Assembly (NCBI GenBank): GCA_009746045.1
Contig: RPFO01001805.1
Coordinates: forward strand, 1-64,000
DNA from: Mesostigma viride
Lineage: Eukaryota > Streptophyta > Mesostigmatophyceae > Mesostigmatales > Mesostigmataceae
DNA length: 64,000 nt
Direction of reading: 5' to 3'
A program made the translations under genes and the position numbers. The notes beneath the pieces were generated by a model. The model did not search any database. It was not told the origin of the DNA and saw only the letters and a list, made by a program, of their open reading frames with translations. Each line of letters starts with the position of its first letter. Position 1 is the stretch's first letter. Shown here piece by piece: positions 19,821 to 28,328 of the stretch.

Positions 19821-20590
19821 AACGCGGGGTTCGCAGCCACGATGAGGTCCGCCATGGCGATCGCCACCGGCGACGGCTTGTGCTTGTCCACGCCGTGCGG
19901 CGAGCTCGCGTTGTAAGCCGCCCTCGATGCCGCCATCACCTCTTCCACCAACTCTTGGACGTACGACTTCACGATCCGCCCCGTCTGCACAACAGAACCG
20001 ATGTGTATCAAACTGCTCACGGCCACGAAATCGATCCCGACGTTCGCCATCGTCGCGGCGAGGCCCACTCTCAACAAAGCGGAGTTGATGCGGCTCGGAG
20101 CCGTTACGGCGCTGTTGAAACAACGGGCGAGAGCGTGAAGCTGGCCGTGCTCTTGAACGATCGAGAGGTACGAGTCCAGGTTTTCGTCCTTCAGCATGGC
20201 GAACAACGCGTCCACGCCCTCTTTTGTCTCCGTCTTCGTGTCTCCCATGTTCGGGGCGAGCGATTGGGAAACGGCGTCAAAAAGAAGCGTCCACTGCGAA
20301 GGAGAGATGGAAACCCCCGCGTTCCCTGAAAGAGGCGCTTCGTTCACGCAAGAGAGGATCGCGTCCACGATGAATCTCGTGGACCCCTCTGTCGTCAAGA
20401 GATTGCACATGAACGCTTGTCCGAGCTTTTGTATCAGAGCTTCAGGAACGCCGAGGAGCCGAGAGTTTGTTGTGTGCGACTCCAAAACAGCGAAAATTCG
20501 ACGAGGTACGTCGATCCCCATGATGCTTCCATCCATGATGAGCTTGACCGCTTCGACAGCCTCGGCGAGCTCGTTAGAAACTTTCATCAT
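19817..20590 (-). CDS. Unknown helical protein, 257 aa
   Basis: The frame is open upstream to 20845 through the divergent gene; the natural start is the ATG-ATG at 20590 (MMKVSNELAEAVEAV). The protein is all-helical by composition, with no Cys cluster and no membrane segment. A TATAAAAA stretch lies ~100 bases upstream behind a GA-rich leader (20619-20655). No family recognised. Convergent with 19476. Confidence 0.5.
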   Translation of the reverse strand: MMKVSNELAEAVEAVKLIMDGSIMGIDVPRRIFAVLESHTTNSRLLGVPEALIQKLGQAFMCNLLTTEGSTRFIVDAILSCVNEAPLSGNAGVSISPSQWTLLFDAVSQSLAPNMGDTKTETKEGVDALFAMLKDENLDSYLSIVQEHGQLHALARCFNSAVTAPSRINSALLRVGLAATMANVGIDFVAVSSLIHIGSVVQTGRIVKSYVQELVEEVMAASRAAYNASSPHGVDKHKPSPVAIAMADLIVAANPAF

Positions 20591-20720
20591 GGTTGCGGCT
20601 CGAGAAGGAGAGAGTGAGAGCGCTTCTGTGTGTGTGTGAGAGAGAGAGAACGAGGTGAGACGAGAAGGCGTCACTCGCAGGTTTTTATACCTTCTAATCA
20701 GAAGGTGTGGCTCTCGTGCG
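20591..20720. promoter_or_regulatory. Bidirectional promoter region with hairpin
   Basis: Between divergent starts at 20590 (-) and 20721 (+). It contains GTTTTTATAC (TATAAAAAC on the minus strand) next to a perfect hairpin CCTTCT-AATC-AGAAGG at 20690-20705, and a GA/GT dinucleotide run at 20619-20652 that would be the minus-strand leader. The arrangement suggests one TATA-like element shared by both genes. Confidence 0.45.
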
Positions 20721-21131
20721 ATGAATCCCGAAGAGCGGTTACAAAAGCCCGGCGCCGCGCCGACTCCTCCCCCAGCCCCGGCCCCGGTCGCGCCGTCGTT
20801 CCTGTCCGTATGCTTCGGATCCGGCCTGAAGATCTTCGACATCATCGTGTCCCCCCTTATCTGGATCGCTGTTTCCGTCGCGTGGACGAGAATGATGCAG
20901 ATCGATCAGGAAGAAGAAACCGTCAAGACGGTCCTCGTAAAGTCCGTACCGTTTTTCGTGCAGTTGCTGATCACGTGCGTCATCTTCGTGCCTGGTTTCG
21001 TGCGCGCGGGGCTCGTGAAGGGCGTGTTGGCGTTTTTACTCGTCAGCTACGTGCGTTTTAACGTCGCCAACGTGTACGCCATGCTCTTTACGAGGTCCTT
21101 GGAGTCCGAGGACGAAGATATCGAATCCTAA
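20721..21131 (+). CDS. Two-helix membrane protein, 136 aa
   Basis: ATG 20721; the frame is open upstream but without a natural start. A Pro/Ala-rich N-terminus (~25 residues) is followed by hydrophobic segments at about residues 33-52 (IFDIIVSPLIWIAVSVAW) and 68-85 (VPFFVQLLITCVIFVPGFV), a third near 93-105, and an acidic C-terminus (ESEDEDIES). Typical of small viral envelope or inner-membrane proteins, but no family match. Confidence 0.55.
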   Translation: MNPEERLQKPGAAPTPPPAPAPVAPSFLSVCFGSGLKIFDIIVSPLIWIAVSVAWTRMMQIDQEEETVKTVLVKSVPFFVQLLITCVIFVPGFVRAGLVKGVLAFLLVSYVRFNVANVYAMLFTRSLESEDEDIES

Positions 21132-21144
21132 GGTAGGAATCGGA

Positions 21145-21354
21145 ATGTTTTCGTGCTTCGCTCCGAAACCGCGATCCCCGACCGGCCTTTGGACGGGCCC
21201 GCGCTACTCTCCGCCTTCCGAGCCTCCGCGTTCTCCCGCGAAAATGACCGCGGGTCTCGCGCGAGTGATCGAGTTTCGGTACAACCGGTACTGGTCGAAG
21301 CGTCGAAAGGCCGAAGCGACAGCGGAAAAGAAGGGTTCGCCCCCCGAGCGTTGA
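21145..21354 (+). CDS. Small basic ORF, 69 aa
   Basis: ATG 21145 lies 13 bases after the previous stop and its stop lies 27 bases before the next ATG. The product is Pro-rich then Lys/Arg-rich (RVIEFRYNRYWSKRRKAEAT). Size and position fit a real small gene, but nothing in the sequence identifies it. Confidence 0.35.
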   Translation: MFSCFAPKPRSPTGLWTGPRYSPPSEPPRSPAKMTAGLARVIEFRYNRYWSKRRKAEATAEKKGSPPER

Positions 21355-21380
21355 AAAACTTGTTCGATTCCCGTGTAAAG

Positions 21381-21644
21381 ATGTCTCGACCCGTTCTCCC
21401 TGCACCCTCCTACGACAAGGAGACCGCGGCGGCGTTTAACGCGATCCTTGACAGAGTGTTGAGGGACAATCCCGAGCTGCAAAAGCTCGTGACGTACGTC
21501 GAGGAGGAGGGTGGGACGTTTACCCCCGTTTGCAAACCGTCGGCGATGGTCGCCATTCTTCGGAAACTGCCTGTCCAAAACGAGGAGCAGCGAGAGAATA
21601 TGCGCATCCTCTGCCGCAACTACCTCGGCGCCGAACTGGACTGA
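21381..21644 (+). CDS. Small helical protein, 87 aa
   Basis: ATG 21381 (MSRPVLPAPSYDKETAA); the frame is open upstream to 21153, but that part overlaps another ORF and lacks natural composition. The product is a compact helical protein (AFNAILDRVLRDNPELQKLV; two Cys). No motif recognised. Followed by 117 bases before the start of the TPVTD-type gene. Confidence 0.45.
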   Translation: MSRPVLPAPSYDKETAAAFNAILDRVLRDNPELQKLVTYVEEEGGTFTPVCKPSAMVAILRKLPVQNEEQRENMRILCRNYLGAELD

Positions 21645-22106
21645 TCCGGACTGGCGCGGCGCTCTGAACGGTTCCACGGTTCGAGACGCTTCGACCGCGT
21701 TCGTGGACGACGGGATTAATTCGATGCGTGGGACATGAACACGCGAAAACACCACGCCGTCATGTCTGACGTCGTGAGGTTCCTCCACCCTTTAACCCCT
21801 AAACCGTCCTCGTGCCGATTTTCGACTGCGAGTTTTTCTCATGCCTCACGTTCGGCATGAGTTTGTGCGCCCTGTAGGGATTTGGCGGGAAGGTTTTGGC
21901 GGGAACCAACTAGACCCCCGAAAAGATCTAGATTCACTCTATCCGTAGGACACTTGTCTGACCGTATTTGACCACCGTATCAGGGTGGAAACCCTGGTCA
22001 AAGTCAACAGGGTACCCTGGTGCATGCAGGTTTTGGCGGTAAAAAAAATTGACAAAAACGTACGAAAACGAAGGATGCGAAAAAAGGGGGGAGCGCGGAC
22101 GTAGAC

Positions 22107-24530
22107 ATGGCGGACGAAATGCAGGCAGATATACGGACTTTCAAGGTAAAGAAGGGCATTTTCATTGCAGTGCCTGTGGAAAAGTTCGGACTAGACTGGG
22201 CGATACAGCAGTATGGGGAAAAACACAGCGAGGTACGTTTGCCGGGCAAGGTAGTGACAGTGAACAGGTCCGGAGATGGTGCACGTTGCTATTTCCCGGA
22301 CGACAAGCTCACATACCCATTCACCCGTGAGCAGATTTTCATATATTCGTGCAGCTCAGATGAGTACGAAGCTCTAGTGAAAGAATGCGCAGCCAGGAAG
22401 GTCCCAACGGCAGGTAGCAGTGACGATGATAGCGAGCAGGGCCAGGATAGCGATTCTGACGCCGGCGAGGACGACGACGACAAATCCGAGGATATCGAGC
22501 TGCCCACACCGGTCAAGCGACGCGAGCCGGGGAAGCGCGCTGTCGGCAACCCGAAGAAGAACCCAGCCATCAGCCACGCCCCGAAAAGGCGCCGTCAGAC
22601 CAAGGCGGCGGCCAGCGAGAGCGTTGTCTCGGACGCTTCCGATGACGACTTTGTTTACCAGAAGGGTGCGGAGGGTCCGGTGCCGAGCGGTGAGGCTGAG
22701 CTCGATGATTCGTTTTTTCCTGACGATACGCCTGCCACTGAGGAGCCAGCCGAGACCGTCTGGAAATTTGGTTTCGGCAAGCCAGGCGTGTTTCCTTTTC
22801 CCGATACTCCGGTGCTGTCGCCGATGACGGGTACCGCCTGCTATCAAAACCTTTCCCCTGCCCAGCTCAAGTTTGGGCCCCTCGGGCTTTTCTCCCTTTT
22901 CTGGTCCCAGCGTGATGTCATGGCCAAGATTGTCAAGGAGACCAACGACTATGCTGAGCTCAAGGGGGCGGGCAAGCCAGGTGGGCGTGAGTGGCATCCG
23001 TTAACACTGCATGAGATGGGCAAATTTCTGGGCATCGTCATCACCATGGCCCTGGGCAGGTTCCCTTCGAGGGATGACTACTTTTCCAGCGAGGGGATGG
23101 GTGTGGCAAAGCCCGTCTGCTTCCAAGACGTGATGCCGCAGAAGCGGTTCGAGCAAATTGCACGCTTCCTCCACTGCCAGCCGACTGCCCAGCGCCCTGC
23201 CCGCGACACTGACCCGAGGGCGCACATCCTCTGGCAGACCCTGTGGCTCGAGGAGCACCTCAACGCCGCGTACATCAAGTACGTGAAGCCCGGGGACCGC
23301 ATCGCGCTGGACGAGCGCTCCATCCCCACGCGCCACAAGATGTCCCCCGTGAAGTGCTTCAACCCCACGAAGCCCGAGCAATTCCACATCAAGCTGTTCG
23401 CTCTGAACGACAAGACGGGCTACCTGCTCAAGGTGGAGACCTACGACAAGGTCAAGGAGGAGGACCACACGTTCAAGGTGGTGACGCGCATGGTGTCCGT
23501 GCTCGAGCGCCCCGCCATCGTCGCGATGGACCGGTTCTACACGAGCAAGCGCGCCATCGACTCAGTCGCTGAGATGGGCCACCGCGTGGTCGGCACCATC
23601 TGCGCGAACCGCAAGGGGCTGCCCTTCGATGAGGTGGCGAAGCTCATGCCCAAGAAGAAGGAGGTGGAGCAGGGTGACTACGCGTGGGCGGCAAGCAACG
23701 AGGGGCACCTGCTGTGCAGCTGGCAGGACAAGAAGCCGGTGTGGACCCTCTCCAAGGGGCTGGGCGCCCTTGCGGAGGTGGCGGTCACCCGGCACGGCGG
23801 CCACACCGGGGTGCGGAAGACGGTGACCGCACCCCACAACATCGTGGAGTATTGGCTCACCTACAAGGCCACGGACGTGTGCGACCAATACTGCGCCGAG
23901 TACGACGTGTGCAAGGCCCTTGTGACGAGGGTGTGGTGGGTGCGCCTGCTGATGGGGCACTTCGCCAACGTGCTCACCAACAGCTACCTGCTGCACGTGA
24001 TGATCCACACGGAGTCCAAGACCGCCATGACCCACTCGAGGTTCCTGAGCGTGCTGGCCAAGGAGCTCGAGGCGAACGCGTGGCCGGGCGCAACCGTGCC
24101 CATCCGTGAGCTGCAGGCCGCGGACATCCCCCTCAGCCGCACGGTGGGCCGATTTGGCCCCCTGCACTACCCCGCCAAGAAGATCCCGTGGGTGGAGCAG
24201 GTGCTGTGCCAACTGTGCTGCGCGCAAGGCAGGAAGCACAAGACCTCGGTCATGTGCGAGCACTGTGACATGGCGTTCTGCAGCAACAGCGAGCGGAACT
24301 GCTTCGGCCTCTTCCACTCCGGGCAGGTGGAGGGGCTGGACTTCAACGTGACGAAGCAGCGGGTATGGCAGCGCCTCTCCCAGCGTGGCGAATGCGCCAA
24401 GAATTTCAAGGGCGCCACTACCACGAGGGGGGCAGCAGCCACCACCCGGAAGCTCAAGGGGGTGGCGCGGCGCCGCCATCTCAGGGCGGAGCATGTCCGC
24501 CTGGGATATAGTCCTACGGAGGCTGACTAA
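22107..24530 (+). CDS. piggyBac transposase, 807 aa
   Basis: Intact frame from ATG 22107. Residues 1-100 are an N-terminal region, 100-240 an acidic, disordered Ser/Asp linker with a basic nuclear-localisation-like stretch (KRREPGKRA), 240-700 the DDE transposase domain. Catalytic acids: D402 (in ALDERSIPTRHKM), D475 (in AMDRFYTSKRAID) and D590/D593 (in ATDVCDQYCAEYD), matching the D-D-D(-D) arrangement of piggyBac enzymes. Residues ~705-745 form a Cys/His-rich C-terminal domain (CQLCCAQGRKH ... CEHCDMAFC), the zinc domain that binds transposon ends in this family. It cuts and pastes at TTAA without leaving scars. Confidence 0.93.
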   Translation: MADEMQADIRTFKVKKGIFIAVPVEKFGLDWAIQQYGEKHSEVRLPGKVVTVNRSGDGARCYFPDDKLTYPFTREQIFIYSCSSDEYEALVKECAARKVPTAGSSDDDSEQGQDSDSDAGEDDDDKSEDIELPTPVKRREPGKRAVGNPKKNPAISHAPKRRRQTKAAASESVVSDASDDDFVYQKGAEGPVPSGEAELDDSFFPDDTPATEEPAETVWKFGFGKPGVFPFPDTPVLSPMTGTACYQNLSPAQLKFGPLGLFSLFWSQRDVMAKIVKETNDYAELKGAGKPGGREWHPLTLHEMGKFLGIVITMALGRFPSRDDYFSSEGMGVAKPVCFQDVMPQKRFEQIARFLHCQPTAQRPARDTDPRAHILWQTLWLEEHLNAAYIKYVKPGDRIALDERSIPTRHKMSPVKCFNPTKPEQFHIKLFALNDKTGYLLKVETYDKVKEEDHTFKVVTRMVSVLERPAIVAMDRFYTSKRAIDSVAEMGHRVVGTICANRKGLPFDEVAKLMPKKKEVEQGDYAWAASNEGHLLCSWQDKKPVWTLSKGLGALAEVAVTRHGGHTGVRKTVTAPHNIVEYWLTYKATDVCDQYCAEYDVCKALVTRVWWVRLLMGHFANVLTNSYLLHVMIHTESKTAMTHSRFLSVLAKELEANAWPGATVPIRELQAADIPLSRTVGRFGPLHYPAKKIPWVEQVLCQLCCAQGRKHKTSVMCEHCDMAFCSNSERNCFGLFHSGQVEGLDFNVTKQRVWQRLSQRGECAKNFKGATTTRGAAATTRKLKGVARRRHLRAEHVRLGYSPTEAD

Positions 24531-25811
24531 GAATGCTAGCATTTGTTGCCTACGTGGCATGGCATTTGGCCTTTCCTGCCCGCGCTCATGCGCGCCGTGT
24601 ATCACCATGGGCCGGCATGGTTTGAAGTGTGTGTTATTGTTTCATGGACCCACCTGTGCATGTGTTATTTGGTTTCATGTTGTTAGCCTGGGTTATTGTT
24701 TCATGGTCATGTCTTATTAGCTTTCATGTTTATGCATAACTTGTGCAGTTTGAAAATCTGCTCCGTGATGGTCACAGTGCCACCTATTTCTAGTTGGCAA
24801 TTTTCAGTGTTACTGCATGCATGGTCCCTTGGTCACTAATTTATCTAGGAGTGCTGGGATGTTTTGACTTTGTGTCATTGAAGGTCCATCATGCATGTAA
24901 AAATAAGTACCACAGTATTAGCGGGTCTGCAAGCATTTACGCTTATTGTGGCATATATTTGTGCCACATAGGCTGGAATAAACATAATCATGCATGTTTC
25001 ATGCTTACCTATCATTTCCATGTTCAAAACTGCACTAGGATGTTTATTCTAGCCCCCCAAAAACTGGTGACTCAAAATAGTCACCAGCTATTTTTAGCAT
25101 TATCTTGTGGGTCCCTGGGTGAAACAAGACATGTAAGTGTTTGGATGTAGTGCTTGGGTACAGTTGCAGTCCCCCCTGAAATACTAGGGTGAAATCCAAG
25201 GTATACGTGCTCCATCATGCATGATAAGGTTGTGAACCCCGTACTCGCGGCCCGCGCGTAGTCGTCTCCAATCATATCCGGCAGGGACCTGCAGCGGTTA
25301 TGGCAGGTATTGGTGGCACACAGGTTGGAATAAGTGTTAGCATGCATGTTTGCCCATACTCCATGCTTACCTATCGTTTCCATGTTCAAAACTGCACTAG
25401 GATGCCTATTTTAGCCCCCAAAAACTCGCGACTCAAAATAGTCACCAGTTATTTTTAGCACCAGCTGATGGGTCCCTGGGGTAGTTACAATTTTTAGTGT
25501 TTGTATCCCATCCTAACTAAAAAATCTATCTACAAAACCAACCCCAGGGTCAACTCATTGAGGAAAGGGGTCTATCATCCATTATAAGGGTGTCACCGCG
25601 CACACTCACCGTACCCCCCTGAGGGGGGGCTATTTATAGAGCAGGGGGGCTAGCACTGGGACCACCCACTATACCCCCAGGTGGGCCCTAATATGGTTAT
25701 GCTTGGTTCCTAGTATGGTCTAGAAAAAATAATTAGGCTGAATGGGGGCACCTGTGGCATACTGTGCAACTCGTGACTCATTTTAGTCACGAGTCAAAGA
25801 CAGTTGAGGGG
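24531..25811 (+). other. Non-coding 3' part of the piggyBac element
   Basis: AT-rich, repetitive sequence with many TTTCATG and GCATGC words and a ~40-bp direct repeat (starting near 25062 and 25424, each containing GACTCAAAATAGTCACCAG, itself partly palindromic). No coding frame of natural composition. The repeated GACT...AGTC motif also appears in the right-end hairpin, so these may be internal transposase-binding sites. Confidence 0.6.
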
Positions 25812-26867
25812 TTAAACGGTGCAGAGGACCATCCCCGTTTTGCTAAGAAAATTCGAGTTTCTCCTGATGAAAAGGTGTCAGTGTACGACGGGCTTGGTGC
25901 CCTTGGGTTTAAGAACCCCCGTGATGTTTGGTGCGCCTTGCAAAAGGCGCATCCCGAAGTTGTCGGGCTAACCGACAACTTCCGTTTTCCAGGTCAGGGG
26001 CAGCGAGACACCCCGGTGACCGACCGTCAGGGGTTGAGTCGCATCATCATGCTCCTTCCCGGCAAGATGGCTGCCAAGTTTCGTGAGAACATCTCCATCC
26101 TCCTCGAGCGGTACCTGAACGCGGACGTGTCATTGGCCGACGATATCTACGCGAGGGCATCGGAGAAGGTGGCCTTGGAAGACGACAAGCGCGTCAAGAG
26201 CTGTCAGAGCACCAAGGAGCACATGGCCGCCGTCAAGCTGTTCATGGACACCCCCGATAAGAAGGCCGGGCCGAAGGTGTACGCGTTCATCAACGAAACG
26301 GAGAACTTCGCCGTATCGGGAATGCACACGCCCGCTATTCGACACCTGCACAACATGAAGAAGAGCGACTCGACGCGCGACTACTTTACAGAGGAGATGA
26401 GCGCCGGAGTGGACTTGATGAACATAATCAACAAGAAGAACATTTCCAAGGGAATAGACCCCGTCAAGAGCATCACTCAGCTCGGAAGGGGCATGTTCGA
26501 CTTCTTTAAGGAGAACGGCGTCCACGAGGAAGCCAAGATCCCCGTGGACCGCGCGTTTGCGCTCGAGAATAAACGCAAGAGAGAGCAATACCTGACTAGT
26601 CGGAAGGCTCTCGAGGGTCCTCCCCAGCGCTTTCTTCCTATCACTTCTTAAACATCGAGTTGTATCGATATTTTACAAAAAGGGCCATAAATGAAGTAAT
26701 AATTGTTCATGAATAAAATCTGGCCGATGCTCGTTCAAAATGAAAAATATTTTTGCTTGATATAATACATAATATCAAAGATTCAATCTCGCCCGAGGCT
26801 GGCGACTCCTGCCCCTTTCTGAAAAGCCTCTCTTGCTATCGACGCCCTCCTACGGGCCGCCGAGCAG

Positions 26868-27312
26868 CTAGACAAGACGGACGCAGCTGCACTCGTCCGT
26901 CACACCGCAAAAACCCTCCACCACCGCGTTCCAAATAACGGCGCGGTTTTCATCGATTGAGTGTAGGCGTTTGCACACTTCAGGGGGCGTTTTCATGGCC
27001 ATCGCTCTGTTTGCCTTTTCTTCCATGTTTCTTATGACGTTCCTCATCGCCAGAACGATGTCATTCCGCTCTTTCGCGTTCATCCACCAGAACCCGAGCG
27101 GACGAGGCGCGTCTGGAACTTCCTTCAAAACCCTGCGCGAGGAGGAACGGTACGTAAGCGGCAACCCGGGCGAACCGTGGTAAGCGAACGAGTGTTTGGA
27201 TCCAATGCTTTGGTTCTCGATTCAAAAAAACGCACAAACTCACTCACGTTTTCGTTTTTGGCAGCATGTCGTCCCACTCCTTCATGGCGAGTTTCAGATT
27301 CGCGCCTTTCAT
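26868..27312 (-). pseudogene. Unknown small gene with two frame breaks
   Basis: ATG at 27312 begins MKGANLKLAMKEWDDMLPKT and meets a stop after 22 codons. Protein-like sequence continues in a second frame (~27245-27190: SEFVRFFESRTKALDPN) and in a third from ~27164 to 26868 (LTYRSSSRRV ... FWWMNAKERNDIVLAMRNV). A TTTTTTT run near 27229 is one likely break point. A GTGAGT donor-like sequence directly at the first stop leaves a small intron as an alternative. Joined length ~145 residues. No family recognised. Confidence 0.4.
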
Positions 27313-27398
27313 GGCTTGTTTTGGTTTTTGCGTCACTGTGTCCGCTGCGTCTCCCTTTCGTGGTCGCCCTTTTATCCTTTGCTCTACTGACCCTCTCC

Positions 27399-27432
27399 GG
27401 CGGTTACAAATCTCTCCGGATTCGTAACCGCC
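27399..27432 (+). other. Hairpin just upstream of the tRNA
   Basis: Perfect 9-bp inverted repeat GGCGGTTAC ... GTAACCGCC with a 16-base loop, ending 8 bases before the tRNA. It could be an RNA-processing or transcription-punctuation structure; there is no T-run, so a simple Pol III terminator is unlikely. Confidence 0.4.
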
Positions 27433-27440
27433 ACGTGAAC

Positions 27441-27511
27441 GTTCTGGTAGCTCAGTGGAAGAGCGTCGGCCTTATGAACCGAAAGTCGCGAGTTCGAATC
27501 TCGCCCAGAAC
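27441..27511 (+). tRNA. tRNA-Ile, anticodon UAU
   Basis: A 71-base cloverleaf: acceptor GTTCTGG/CCAGAAC, D arm GCTC/GAGC, anticodon arm TCGGC/ACCGA with loop CTTATGA, variable AAGTC, T arm GCGAG/CTCGC with loop TTCGAAT. Anticodon U-A-U at the standard position reads AUA (Ile). The innermost anticodon-stem pair is a C-A mismatch and base 37 is G, both slightly unusual. CCA is not encoded. No intron. Giant viruses often carry tRNAs; the surroundings are viral genes. Confidence 0.85.
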
Positions 27512-27545
27512 ATCGAAATTTTCTAGAACTTTCTTATACAACCAC

Positions 27546-27812
27546 ATGGCACAGTGCAGTGCGAAGACCAAGGATAATCACAAATGCAACAACGCCGCCC
27601 GAAAGGGCTACAAGACGTGCGCCTCCCACGCTCGAAAGTCGCGGAAGCACTCCGCGCACCAAGGCGGGTTCACGTGTCCTATGCGAGACCTGACCGCGGT
27701 CGAATCGACCCCCGTCCCGGGAGGCGATTTGAACGCAGGAGGGTATTCGGATTACGCGACGCCGGCCACGCACTCCATAGCCCAGCGCAGGTACCGAAAG
27801 AAGAGGCGCTAG
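27546..27812 (+). CDS. Small zinc-module protein, 88 aa
   Basis: ATG 27546 follows TTATACA by five bases; the frame is open upstream across the tRNA but has no natural start there. Residues 1-40 carry the Cys/His module (C4 ... HKC14 ... C24-x2-H27: MAQCSAKTKDNHKCN, YKTCASHARK). The C-terminus is Tyr/Arg-rich (RRYRKKRR). Fifth member of the small zinc-module family in the window. Confidence 0.6.
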   Translation: MAQCSAKTKDNHKCNNAARKGYKTCASHARKSRKHSAHQGGFTCPMRDLTAVESTPVPGGDLNAGGYSDYATPATHSIAQRRYRKKRR

Positions 27813-27977
27813 GTCGCGCACAGTAAAAAATTTTGAGAACTTGTAAATAACGGACACGCAGATGCCCTCCCACACTCGCTGGACGGAACAAGGGGCCACG
27901 CACGTTCGTTTTTCGGACAGAACGGAACGCAAGCCGCGCAAAATACCGCCGCCTGACGCGCAAGTGACAACGAGTCG

Positions 27978-28145
27978 TTAGGATGGCCGCGTAGAGCACG
28001 GCAATGGGGGAGATTCCTTCTGGACAGAACGCAGGGCCGAGGCGTACTCGGCGCACAATTTGGATCCCTCCGTGCTCATTCGCACCGTAGACCCTATATC
28101 TTTATCGTCGCTCGCGGCAGTTTCTGCGCTACAACAACAACCCAT
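27978..28145 (-). CDS. Small lipid-anchored protein candidate (MGCCCS), 55 aa
   Basis: The Met at 28145 gives an N-terminus MGCCCSAETAASDD: Gly2 followed by Cys3-5 and Ser6 is a textbook N-myristoylation plus palmitoylation signal that anchors proteins to membranes. The remaining ~45 residues are polar. A run of five C near 28010 may be an indel that truncates it, since another frame continues with open sequence (ISPIAVLYAAIL). Function unknown. Confidence 0.45.
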   Translation of the reverse strand: MGCCCSAETAASDDKDIGSTVRMSTEGSKLCAEYASALRSVQKESPPLPCSTRPS

Positions 28146-28229
28146 GGGCGTGCACACATTGTGAATGCGAAAAGGTTTTTTCATTGATTATCGTAAATAT
28201 TGCATGAATTGCACGGACAGACGCCGTAC

Positions 28230-28313
28230 ATGTACGCTATGGATTCGCGGACACAAGAGGCCCGCGCGCATCGTATCCTTTCGCGACTGTTTCAAAACCC
28301 CCGTCCTCTCTAG
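28230..28313 (+). CDS. Possible very short ORF, 27 aa
   Basis: ATG 28230 gives a 27-codon, Arg-rich product in the gap between two minus-strand genes. Listed because the gap otherwise holds nothing; there is no promoter-like leader or homology to support it. Confidence 0.15.
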   Translation: MYAMDSRTQEARAHRILSRLFQNPRPL

Positions 28314-28328
28314 GACGAAGGAGGAGAA

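Larger units (their letters stand above)
21796..25811 (+). mobile_element. Autonomous piggyBac transposon (4016 bp)
   Basis: Flanked by TTAA at 21792-21795 and 25812-25815. Ends are CCCCTAAACCGTC (left) and, reverse complemented, CCCCTCAACTGTC (right), an imperfect 13-bp terminal inverted repeat beginning with the C-run typical of piggyBac. Inside each end is a hairpin: left CTCATGCC/GGCATGAG, right CTCGTGACT/AGTCACGAG. It carries one intact transposase gene and a ~1.28-kb non-coding tail containing two ~40-bp direct repeats (near 25062 and 25424). Intact ORF, paired TTAA and the restorable target gene suggest a recent insertion. Confidence 0.93.
21762..26651 (+). pseudogene. TPVTD/LPGR-domain (antirepressor-like) gene split by piggyBac
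   Basis: Coding pieces are 21762-21795 and 25812-26651. Collapsing the element and one TTAA gives 290 codons in one frame, and the first codons then run straight into the conserved body. The protein shares its layout with 31381-32316: an N-terminal segment ending in KIRV, a CALQKAHPEV..L..NF.FPGQGQR core, TPVTD(R)xG, a LLPG(K/R) helix, ERYL(N/D)AD, then a basic helical C-terminus. I think of this core as a BRO/antirepressor-like domain seen in algal and viral proteins, but cannot name a family. As assembled, the gene lacks its own start next to the body and is likely inactive. Confidence 0.75.

Noticed and set aside
23562-24608. 348-codon minus-strand frame inside the piggyBac element
   Set aside because: Antisense of the transposase DDE region; composition follows from the high-GC third positions of the transposase.
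26753-26938. Short plus-strand frame after the TPVTD gene
   Set aside because: Overlaps the better minus-strand gene remnant and shows no natural protein features.
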